The translations under genes were made by a program, and so were the position numbers. From Axinella damicornis (lineage: Eukaryota; Porifera; Demospongiae; Axinellida; Axinellidae), in assembly GCA_963931865.1 (NCBI GenBank), contig OZ007512.1, forward strand, positions 5,106,883 through 5,170,882: 64,000 bases of DNA. Direction: 5' to 3'. The notes beneath the pieces were generated by a model, which saw only the letters and a list, made by a program, of their open reading frames with translations, was not told the origin of the DNA and ran no database searches. Positions 55,301-64,000 of this stretch are shown here, in pieces; positions within the stretch are counted from its first letter, which is position 1; each line of letters begins with the position of its first letter.

Positions 55301-57541
55301 AAGACCTACACCCGCGATAGACTTGCATCTAGCAACGATTAGACCCTCAAGCACTGGAAGAAACATTCAATCAATCAGTGGAAGTCTCAACTAAAGTGTA
55401 GGAAGTTGTACAAACAGATGTTTGTACCGCTCAACTCAGCTAAATGCAGCAGAACTACTGATATTTATACCGGGTTCGTGAGCTTTGCCACCGAAGTAGA
55501 AGACCTTCACTGGCAATAGGCTTGCACCTATGCAATAACAAGGCCCTCAAGCACTGGAAGAAACAGTCAATCAATTGGTGGAAGTACCTACTAAATTGTG
55601 GGAAGTTGCACAATTAGATGTTTATACAAATCAATTCTGATGAATGAAGAAGAACCACTGACCTATATATGCCGGGTTTGTGAGCTTTGTCACAGTAGTA
55701 GAAGACATTCGCTGATGACAGGCTTGCATCTATGCCACGATAAGGCCCTCAAGCACTGGAAGAACAGTCAATCATTTGGTGGAAGTCTCAACTAAAGTGT
55801 AGGAAGTGTACAAACAGATGCTTATACCACTCAAATCAGTTGAATGAGGCAAAATTACTGACCTTATGCCATGTTTATGAGCTTTGTCCCAGTAGTAGAA
55901 GACCTCCACCAGCAATAGACTTGCATCTATGCAATGATTAGGCCCTCAAGCACTGGAAGAAACATTCAATCAATCAGTGGAAGTCTCAACTAAAGTGTAG
56001 GAAGTTGTACAAACAGATGTTTGTACCGCTCAACTCTGCTGAATGAGTCAGAATTACTGACCTAAAGCCATGTTTATGAGCTTTGTCCCAGTAGCAGAGG
56101 ACCTCCACCGGCGATAGACTTGCATCTACGCAATGATTAGGCCCTCAAGCACTGGAAGAAACATTCAATCAATCAGTGGAAGTCTCAACTAAAGTGTAGG
56201 AACTTGTACAAACTGATGTTTGTACCGCTCAACTCAGCTGAATGAGTCAGAATTACTGACCTAGTGCCATGTTTATGAGCTTTGTCCCAGTAGCAGAAGA
56301 CCTCCACTGGCGATAGTCTTGCATCTACGCAATGATTAGGCCCTCAAGCACTGGAAGAAACATTCAATCAATCAGTGGAAGTCTCAACTAAAGTGTAGGA
56401 ACTTGTACAAACTGATGTTTGTACCGCTCAACTCAGCTGAATGTAGCAGAACTACTGACATTTATACCGGGTTCGTGAGCTTTGTCAAAGAAGAAGAAGA
56501 CCTCCACTGGCGATAGGTTTGCACCTATGCAACAACAAGGCCCTCAAGCACTGGAAGAAACAGTCAATCAATTGGTGGAAGTACCTACAAAATTGTAGGA
56601 AGTTGTACAATTAGATGTTTATGCAAATCAACTGAGATGAATGAAGAAGAACCACTGACCTATATATGCCGGGTTTATGAGCTTTGTCCCAGTAGTAGAA
56701 GACCTCCACCAGCGATTGACTTGCATCGATGCAATGATTAGGCCCTCAAGCACTGGAAGAAACATTCAATCAATCAGTGGAAGTCTCAACTAAAGTGTAG
56801 GAACTTGTACAAACTGATGTTTGTACCGCTCAACTCAGCTGAATGAGTCAGAATTACTGACCTAGCGCCATGTTTATGAGCTTTGTCCCAGTAGCAGAAG
56901 ACCTCCACTGGCGATAGTCTTGCATCTACGCAATGATTAGACCCTCAAGCACCGGAAGAAACATTCAATCAATCAGTGGAAGTCTCAACTAAAGTGTAGG
57001 AAGTTGTACAAACAGATGTTTGCACCGCTCAACTCAGCTAAATGTAGCAGAACTACTGATATTTATACCGGGTTCGTGAGCTTTGTCACAGAAGTAGAAG
57101 ACCTCCACTGGCAATAGGCTTGCACCTATGCAATAACAAGGCCCTCAAGCACTGGAAGAAACAGTCAATCAATTGGTGGAAGTACCTACAAAATTGTAGG
57201 AAGTTGTACAATTAGATGTTTATACAAATCAACTCAGATGAATGAAGAAGAACTACTGACCTATATATGCCGGGTTTGTGAGCTTTGTCACAGTAGTAGA
57301 AGACATCCGCTGATGACAGGCTTGCATCTATTCTACGATTAGGCCCTCAAGCACTGGAAGAACAGTCAATCATTTGGTGAAAGTACCTACTAAACTGTAG
57401 GAAGTTGTACAAACAGATGCATACACCACTCAACTCAGATCAATGAATCAGAACTACTGACCTATGTGCCGGGATTGTGAGCTTTGTCACAGTAGTAGAA
57501 GACCACCAATGGCGATTGGCTTGCATCTATACCACGACTCC
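52325..57541. repeat. About 200-bp satellite, about 26 diverged monomers, between two LTRs
   Basis: Monomers share GGCCCTCAAGCACTGGAAGA, TCAATCAATCAGTGGAAGTC, GTGTAGGAAGTTGTACAAAC and GAGCTTTGTCACAGTAGTAG. At least three monomer types alternate (CCATGTTTATGAG, ACCGGGTTCGTGAG, ATATGCCGGGTTTGTGAG). Spacing of GAAGACCTCCAC is 199-202 bp. Small open frames inside are not genes. The right edge runs from CCACGACTC straight into CTGACACCA of a primer binding site. Confidence 0.95.
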
Positions 57542-57551
57542 TGACACCAAA

Positions 57552-57776
57552 TGTAATATTCCGCTCGGCTACTGCGCAGCTCAGGACAAGTGACTCAATG
57601 GCGGATGGCAGAATAATTGCCTGACAATCTTGTGTACAAAGATCAAGCCTTTTATAGCTGAGTATATAGAATCAGTGCGCCAGATAAAGATAACTCAGGT
57701 GCATGTTACAAGACAATAGCTATAAATTATCATTGTTCAGTTTGCACAATGTCATGTTCAGCGTCAGGTCGCTACA
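57552..57776 (-). repeat. Long terminal repeat, right copy (225 bp)
   Basis: Nearly identical to 52100-52324. On the minus strand it follows pol and a purine-rich tract (GAAGGGAGTGA), so it is the 3' LTR of the pol-bearing part. Yet it is also followed by about 14 nt of primer binding site (TTTGGTGTCAGGAG), as a 5' LTR would be. Confidence 0.92.
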
Positions 57777-57810
57777 TCACTCCCTTCATTAGGGAAGTGT
57801 GTCCTCACAC

Positions 57811-60800
57811 TTAAATCTCAAACTCGGAATCAGAGTCTCGGAAGCTATCAACTGTACCATATCGATCTGGAGGCCTCCTTGATCGTGTGGACCGCCTTAG
57901 GGCAGGTTGATTGGGACTTGGTTGGGGAGGAGCGGATGAACGTGTCGGTTCTGATTCATTTTCCACTCCATGTTCCGATGATATTTCCTCCCGAGCAGTT
58001 GGTAATGGAGAAACCGTTTCTTGTGGCCTTGTTTCCTCCTGGCTGGGTAGGATGACCCAATTCTCCTCTTGAACACTCATCCTCTCTCTGAGAACGGTAT
58101 CTCTTGAGTCTGTTTGAATGTACGACAAGTCATTTCCTAGGGTTTTGCAAGTGTTGAATGCGGTATACCACACTTCCAATCTTCTTGACCACTTTGAAGG
58201 GACCCTGCCAAGGCCGATAGAACTTTCGACTCTTCCCACGAGGGACAGCCGGACAGTGAAGCAAAACAAGGCTGCCTGTCTCAAATGTATCTGCCCGAGA
58301 AAACCGGTCATAGTTGGCCTTCTTCTTCTGATGTTCAACAGCAGAGTGGTCCCTCACTCTTTGATAAGCGTGCTGCATGCGTTCCTTTAGGGCATCCACA
58401 TAACCATGGTTAGTAGCCACTTCAGCAGAAGGCAAGTTAAACAGAATGTCCTCAGGCAGCTTTGCTTCTCGACCATAAACTAGGCTGAAAGGGGTAGCCC
58501 CTGTGGTGTCATGATGACTGGTGCGGTAGGCCAGCATCAGTGTAGGGAGGTGCAGGTCCCAGTCGTGTTCATCATCCAAGACAGCTGTACTCAACATGTG
58601 GAGAACGGTACGATTAAACCTCTCTATCATTCCAATTCCCAACATCCTGCAAATCTCTTTGATCAATGTTGACTCAAAGTTCTTCCCTTGGTCAGTGTGA
58701 AGCTGTTCAGGGACCCTGAAGCGGCAAATAAACTTGTTCACAAAGATTCTCGCTACTGTGATTGCTTCCATGTTTGGCATCCCATGAGCTTCTTTCCATT
58801 TGGTGAAATAGTCTCCAATCACCAAGATGTATTTATTGCCACGTGCAGTTTCTGGCAGGGGTCCCAGGATGTCCATCGCCACACGCTGCATAGGATGCTC
58901 AGCTGGCTGTAACTGGAGTGGTGCACAGGGCTTAGGGACAGGTGTCTTCCTGGAGCTGCACATGACACACCTGCTGCACCAGTCTTCAATGTCACACCTT
59001 TGGCGGGGCCAGTAAAATCTTGTGCGGGCTTTCTCAAGTGTCTTCTTAATGCCCAGATGCCCCCCAGTTGGAGAACTGTGAAGTCCTTGAAGCACCTCTG
59101 GTACTATTGTTGGAGGGAGAACGAGTTGAAGGCGGGGTTGGGCACCACCTCCCGGGACATCTTCCCAACGTCGGTATAGAACACCATCACGTAGAGTGAG
59201 GTAGGCTCGCTGGTGCCACAAGGTTCTGAGGTATGCGCTTCCCTGTGGTACTCTCAGTGGAATGGAATGCAAGCGCAACCACTGGGCAGCTTGCTGGAGG
59301 TCAGGATTCTGCTGTTGCATTGCACATATCTCCTCGCTCGACCACTGCATGAGGCAACAAGGAAGACTGGGTGACTGCAGCAACATTGGTTGCCACTTCC
59401 GACACATGGGTCTGGCCACACTGCTTGCAAGGGCTGCGAGAAAGTGCATCAGCATTCTTGTGCTGCACACCTGGGCGATGGAGAACTTCAAAGTTGTATT
59501 CTGACAAGATCTCTAGCCACCTGGCCACCTGCCCCTCTGGCTCACGGAAGTTGTGCAACCATCTCAGAGAGTTGTGATCAGTTCTTGCCTGAAATGCTCG
59601 TCCATAGAGGTAGGAACGAAACTGGCGTGTACCCCACTGGCGTGGTAGTGCAGTACTGACGTTCTGCTTTCGTCAGGGTTCGACTGGCATAAGCAATCAC
59701 CTTCTCACCATCTGCGAACTGCTGAGAGAGAACAGCCCCAAGGCCATATGTGCTTGCATCTGTGTCCAAGATGAAATCATGGTCAAAATTGGGAAAAGCA
59801 AGTATGGGGGCAGAGACTAGTGCTTGTTTTAATGTGACAAAAGCCTCACCACATTCAGGGGTCCAACTCCATGTGCGCCCTTTCTCTGTGAGCCGATATA
59901 GCGGCTTGGCCTTGTGGGCAAAATTCTTGACAAACCGGCGATAGTAGGAGGATAATCCCAGAAATTGCTGGAGCTCTTTGGCATCCGTAGGAACTGGCCA
60001 TTCTCGGACACAGCTTACTTTTGTGGGGTCTGTTTTTACTCCTTCTGCCGACACCACGTGCCCAAGGTAGTGGACACTTCTTTGCATCAGAAAGCACTTG
60101 ATGGGCTTGATTTTCAGGCCTGCTTCCTGAAGTCGCGTCAATACTTCTCGGAGCTTCTGCAGGTGGTCAGAAATATTCCGGCTAAAGACAATGATGTCAT
60201 CCAGGTAAACTAGACATGAAGTCCAGTGTAGACCAGCTAGGACACGTTCCATGAGTCGTTGGAATGTTCCAGGGGCGTTGCAAAGCCCGAATGGCATGAC
60301 ACGGAACTGATACAGTCCATGTGAGGTGGTAAAGGTGGTCTTCTCCCGGTCATCTGGTTCAACTTCCACCTGCCAGTATCCACTGGCTAGATCAAGTGTT
60401 GAGAACCATTGAGCTGTTCCCAGGGCATCAAGGGTGTCGTCTATTCTTGGAAGAGGCTGAGCATCCTTCTTTGTCACCTGGTTCACTTTCCGAAAATCAA
60501 CACAAAATCGGGTTGATCCGTCTTTCTTCTTCACTAACACCACTGGTGATGCCCAGGGACCTTGAGCTGGTTCAATGATGTTCCTGGACAGCATCTGGTC
60601 AACAAGGTGTTGTGTTTCGCCTCTCTGGTGGAAGGGAAGTTTTCTGGCTCGTTGACGGATTGGTTCAGCATTTCCAGTGTCAATGTGATGTTTTACCACA
60701 TCTGTACACCCAAGGTCACCACCTCCCAAGGATATCACCCTTCCAAACTCGAACAGGAGGGATTGGAGGCTCTCCCTCTCTGCACTTGACAGGTCCTCTG

Positions 60801-61916
60801 CTCGGGACGTCATCAATTTTACTGCATCCTCCAGGGTGCCTTGGTCTTTTCTACCTTCGCTGTTACCTCCTCCGAGGGCACAAACTTCCTCAACTCTGGA
60901 CAAGGGCTGGAGGATCCCAACCTTTTGGTTGTGGTAGACTGTGACTGGAGCTGGAGAAGGATTGAGAATCCGGATGACACTGCCTCCCTTTTCCATGGAG
61001 CAGACAGATCGGGCAATGAGGAGACCTTGTTGCTCCATGATGCTGACCACAGGTTCTAGAACACCTGAACCCCTCATCTGCTTAGACTGTGAAACTGGAA
61101 CATGCATCTGGCAGTGGCCTGGGATTACAACATCTGCAGAAAAAGAAACATGGCACACCGACATAATTTCAGGGCTCTCTTGGGATTGACACACCACCTG
61201 TTTTCCTCCAGCTACCAAGGTTCGTTCTCTCATGTTAATCACACAGTCGTGTTGCTTGAGAAAGTCTGCACCTAGGAGGCATTCTTGTGTCAATTCTCTG
61301 GCAATGAAGACCGGGAACTGAACGTGTATATCTCCCACTTGTAGCTGGAGTTCGCCCTGTCCCAGGAGGTCCAGCTCTCCACCATTGGCAGCTACAATTG
61401 ACCGCGTTGGTCGCGTCAGATGTTCCATGGGAAGGTCTGCAGCCTCTCTCCAGACATCCTCTCGAACTAAGGAGACTGCTGAACCAGTATCGATGAGCAT
61501 CCGTGTATAGCGGTCCCCCAGTTTCCCTACCACCACCAGAGCAGCTGCAGAATTTGTAACAATATTAGACAAAGAAGCTTGGGTCTTAAAAGTTCCAGCC
61601 GGCGGTTGACCCGCGCCACCAGCTGAGCCTAGTTTAAAGGCTGATTACGGCCCTGTTGCCTCCGCTGCTTCGGGCAATTTCGTCTAAGGTGGCCACGTTC
61701 CCTGCAGCCCCAACAAACTGGACCAGGTCCACGTTGCCCCCCAGCTTGGTCCCCACGGAGTCGAGCTACCTCTTGCGTGAGGTACCTCACTTGAGTCGTT
61801 AGTTCTGCAATCTCGGAGGGTCCGCTAGGTCGGGTGGCGTTCGTGGATGTTTGAGCGGCAACTGCTGTTTGAAGGTTTTCCGCACTGAAGTTACATCCTT
61901 CAACAAGCACAGCCAC
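57811..61916 (-). pseudogene. Ty3/gypsy Gag zinc knuckle and Pol (protease, RT, RNase H, integrase), broken
   Basis: In transcription order: 61916-61629 ends in CWGCRERGHLRRNCP, a CCHC knuckle. 61572-59578 carries the protease (LIDTGSAVSLV, residues 26-36), RT (FCVDFRKVNQVT, FSTLDLASGYWQVEV, MPFGLCNAPGTFQRLM, CLVYLDDIIVFSR) and the RNase H start (FILDTDASTYGLGAVL). A frameshift near 59640 moves to the frame with DHNSLRWLHNFREPEGQ and HKNADALSRSPC. A second moves to 59491-58130 with the integrase HHCC finger (GHLGIKKTL...CSRCVMC), AMDILGPLP, LHTDQGKNFES and GMIERFNRT. A TGA follows QNPRK, and a shifted frame ends RRSTRSRRPPDRYG to 57811. Frameshifts, a stop and an integrase deletion make it defective. 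Confidence 0.9.
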
Positions 61917-62034
61917 GCCGGTGGGAGATTGTAACCCCTGGACTCTGTGGAAACCCAGGCACGGTTTCTATCCAGTCAGCAACCAACCACGACAGGGAGA
62001 CTGTCTGGTGTACGTACGCTATACACGTGATAAT

Positions 62035-62801
62035 TTAACACTTTAACCGATGAAGCCGTCTACAGACGGCATGAGATTTCATCAGTGATGTCAGACTTCC
62101 GGCAATGTCCTTGGGAGATAGGCTGCGCCAGCAGAGAGGGCGGGGCAGGGGGAGGTGGGTGGGTGCACCCGAAGGGTGCAGACAGCATGGCGGTGTTTGG
62201 GCTTAGCCTTGAAGAGCCCTTGGTTGGAGCCCAGCGGGCCACTTCTTTCCTCCTTTGCACAAATTGGCTGAGAAAACAGTCCTCTCGCCTTGTAGGCCAA
62301 GGGTGCAGACAGCATGGCGGTGTTTGGGCTTAGCCTTGAAGAGCCCTTGGTTGGAGCCCAGCGGGCCACTTCTGTCCTCCTTTGCACAAATTGGCTGAGA
62401 AAACAGTCCTCTCGCCTTGTAGGCCAAGGGTGCAGACAGCATGGCGGTGTTTGGGCTTAGCCTTGAAGAGCCCTTGGTTGGAGCCCAGCGGGCCACTTCT
62501 GTCCTCCTTTGCACAAATTGGCTGAGAAAACAGTCCTCTCGCCTTGTAGGCCCTCCTTTTCTGGCAGTGAAGCATTTTTCTCAGTCTAGTCGAGCGATGG
62601 TCGGCCGAGAGCCGTGACTATTGGATGTCCCTGGATGGGTGGGTGTGGTTAAAGTCACGAAAGTGTAGAGGATTGCTGCAAGGTCAGGTGTGTGGAGTTT
62701 GGGGGCTGAAAAGCTGAGAGAACTGGAGATATGGTAGGTTTAATGCATCCATACGCTACTAGAGACCTCCGGAGAAAATAATTTATCGGTTAATGGGTTA
62801 A
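62035..62801. mobile_element. TTAA-flanked TIR element with internal triplication
   Basis: The left end TTAACACTTTAACCGATGAA and the reverse complement of the right end TTAACCCATTAACCGATAAA match at 17 of 20 bases. A palindrome GCCGTCTACAGACGGC lies at about 62053-62068. A unit of about 127 bp (AAGGGTGCAGACAGCATGGC...CTCTCGCCTTGTAGGCC) is repeated three times from 62172. It is homologous to 29494-29935. It interrupts or abuts the start of the gypsy pol part. Open frames in the triplication are by-products. Confidence 0.85.
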
Positions 62802-62909
62802 TGTGAGCAAACTGCAAACAGCAACAAAGAGAAATATGACACTGACACTACTGACAATAGTGCTAGAGATCCAGGAAGCAAGGATATATCCTAGACAAGA
62901 GTACGTAGC

Positions 62910-63156
62910 TTCTGTATGGTTTTCCTTGTCTACTTATGTTGAGGATGTCGTGCAACATTGCCCTCGCAAACTACCGTCAACAGTAGGAAAGTGCATGGAC
63001 TTCACGGAAACGACGGCGTGAAGATGTCCATCATGTTGGATGGACGTCTTCACGTCGTCGTTTCCGCGAAGTCCATGCACTTGCCCACTGTTGACGGTAG
63101 TTTGTGAGGGCAATGTTGCACAACATCAGTAGCTAGACAAGGAAAACCATACAGAA
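62910..63156. repeat. 247-bp near-perfect palindrome
   Basis: The left arm starts TTCTGTATGGTTTTCCTTGT and runs through CAAACTACCGTCAACAGTAG to GAAGATGTCCATCA. The right arm returns as TGGATGGACGTCTTC... to ACAAGGAAAACCATACAGAA. The centre is near 63033 with a loop of only a few bases. It could be a foldback MITE or, if transcribed, a long hairpin RNA. No target duplication was identified. Confidence 0.93.
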
Positions 63157-63454
63157 AATATTAGATATTCAACTGAAAAGACATTCTCTAGGTGATGCAT
63201 CAGGTGAGTACAAAAATGAAGGAAATTAAACTGCTGATCAACCATGCGAGCCCTAGACCACTAGCTACAACACTGAAAGAACAGGAAAGGCCCCTAGCTA
63301 ATAGTACAAAGAAGTGTTAACGAGTGCTAAATAGTACAAAGAAGTGTTAACGAAAACATTCCTGTCGGCACAAAAACCACTACATCCGGTAACCAAATCA
63401 AATAACCAGTCCATTACGTACAGGTGTAGTATTTCTAGGAGTTTGCGGAGTGTG
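63157..63454. other. Upstream region with a small duplication
   Basis: AATAGTACAAAGAAGTGTTA(ACGA) occurs twice at 63299-63322 and 63331-63353. Otherwise nothing, so this is presumably promoter-proximal sequence of the gene starting at 63550. Confidence 0.6.
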
Positions 63455-63462
63455 TATATAAG
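63455..63462 (+). promoter_or_regulatory. TATA box of the signal-peptide gene
   Basis: TATATAAG lies 88 bp upstream of the ATG at 63550. A transcription start about 30 bp downstream (near 63487) would leave a 5' leader of about 60 nt. Inference from consensus and position. Confidence 0.5.
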
Positions 63463-63549
63463 TCATGTCACTTTGTCCTTGCTATATCTCCAGCACTGGG
63501 AAGCTTTGTGAAATATCCACTGCTATAGTCGAGACACTGCAGAAAGACC

Positions 63550-63613
63550 ATGAAGTTGCCTCTGGCTGCTGCACTGCTGCTCTGCTGCCTGATGCATGCT
63601 GCAGCTCAGAAAG
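63550..63613 (+). CDS. Signal-peptide exon of a mini-exon repeat gene
   Basis: ATG at 63550 opens MKLPLAAALLLCCLMHAAAQ(K), a textbook signal peptide: one Lys, a hydrophobic core, and small residues before the likely cleavage after HAAA. The exon ends CAGAAAG|GTATT with one leftover base (phase 1), compatible with the next exon at 63944. The product would enter the secretory pathway. The gene runs off the right edge, so its mature domains are unknown. Confidence 0.7.
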
Positions 63614-63943
63614 GTATTAAGAGTCACCGGACTTCGGCCCATTTGCATTGAGGGAAAGTTGTATCCATGTACATTGCCATGCAAGGTATTCTTTGCTCTA
63701 TTTTTATTCTTTATAACAATTTTGCAGGTGATCATGAAGCAAGGATACAAAAATAGCAACAGTTGCTAACATGCTATTGCACCTTATACTTTGTATCACG
63801 TATTTCCCAAGCTCAGTCTAGCTATAGGGTCACCTCTGGTGGTATTTTCTTTCAAACAGCATCATTCGTGTCAGAACGAGTGAAAGAGGCCTTTCATGGC
63901 AGTGTGCTTTCAACTGTTTTCTCACCTCCATGCACACACACAG
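63614..63943 (+). other. Intron 1 of the signal-peptide gene
   Basis: Starts GTATTAAG and ends CATGCACACACACAG. Its last part (CTTTCAACTGTTTTCTCACC) matches the introns preceding the mini-exons at 43.8 and 47.7 kb. No separate feature inside. Confidence 0.6.
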
Positions 63944-64000
63944 CACCATCCGATATGCTGGATCAGGTGACTCAGGAATTCTATGCTCCCCAGGAATATC
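63944..64000 (+). CDS. First mini-exon after the signal peptide (truncated by window end)
   Basis: CACCATCCGATATGCTGGAT + CAGGTGACTCAGGAATTCTA encodes, with the leftover G of exon 1, APSDMLDQVTQEFYAPQEY. It matches the mini-exon family at 43.8 kb (PSDM...DQVKEEL). No donor is reached before the window ends. Confidence 0.65.

Noticed and set aside
62091..62575. Proteins repeated from the triplicated unit of the TTAA element
   Set aside because: By-products of a unit of about 127 bp, with no start context or motif.

Overview
The window is intron-bearing eukaryotic DNA that looks like an invertebrate animal genome, with a sponge favoured. Supports are Death-domain exons, a signal-peptide exon with a TATA box, a GDP-mannose pyrophosphorylase-like gene remnant, animal-type Penelope, LINE and Ty3/gypsy retroelements, and many satellite arrays. 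The species call is inference. No RNA gene, CRISPR array or prokaryotic operon was seen. A 200-N run marks an assembly gap at 39337-39536. Most of the window is mobile and repetitive DNA, and real host coding sequence is confined to a few short exons.

Layout. 1-1490: decayed Penelope-like element with a GIY-YIG domain. 2934-3503: 570-bp TIR element with RecQ helicase remnants. 3640-4240: GC-rich minisatellite unit. 4560-8440: short repeats interrupted by a 2.95-kb TIR transposon with hairpin and subterminal arrays (5278-8231). 8445-9640 (-): broken hAT-like transposase. 10603-10872 and 15323-15604 (-): two Death-domain exons. 12060-15295: a segmental duplication whose copies carry different transposon insertions. 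15918-16529: second RecQ-bearing TIR element. 16728-21736: 79-bp satellite in a 16-17-mer higher-order repeat. 22.9-32.7 kb: many small TIR elements with readable target-site duplications. 33.1-38.4 kb: degenerate mannose-1-phosphate guanylyltransferase-like exons among minisatellites. 40.7-42.8 kb: 65-bp repeat. 43.8-47.8 kb: three small symmetric exons of a host gene, one split by a LINE. 48.9-51.3 kb: 56-bp satellite in 11-mers. 51.4-61.9 kb: Ty3/gypsy parts arranged inside out around a 200-bp satellite (pol-LTR-array-LTR-gag on the minus strand). 62.0-62.8 kb: TTAA-flanked element. 62.9-63.2 kb: 247-bp palindrome. 63.5-64 kb: promoter, signal-peptide exon and first mini-exon of a secreted-protein gene, the same family as at 43.8 kb.

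The two most interesting systems are (i) a DNA-transposon family with TAGCCTCG... ends and 9-bp target duplications, whose larger members carry RecQ-type helicase sequence and whose smallest member is 38 bp, and (ii) a secreted-protein gene family built from a signal-peptide exon followed by tandem phase 1-1 mini-exons of 54-66 nt.
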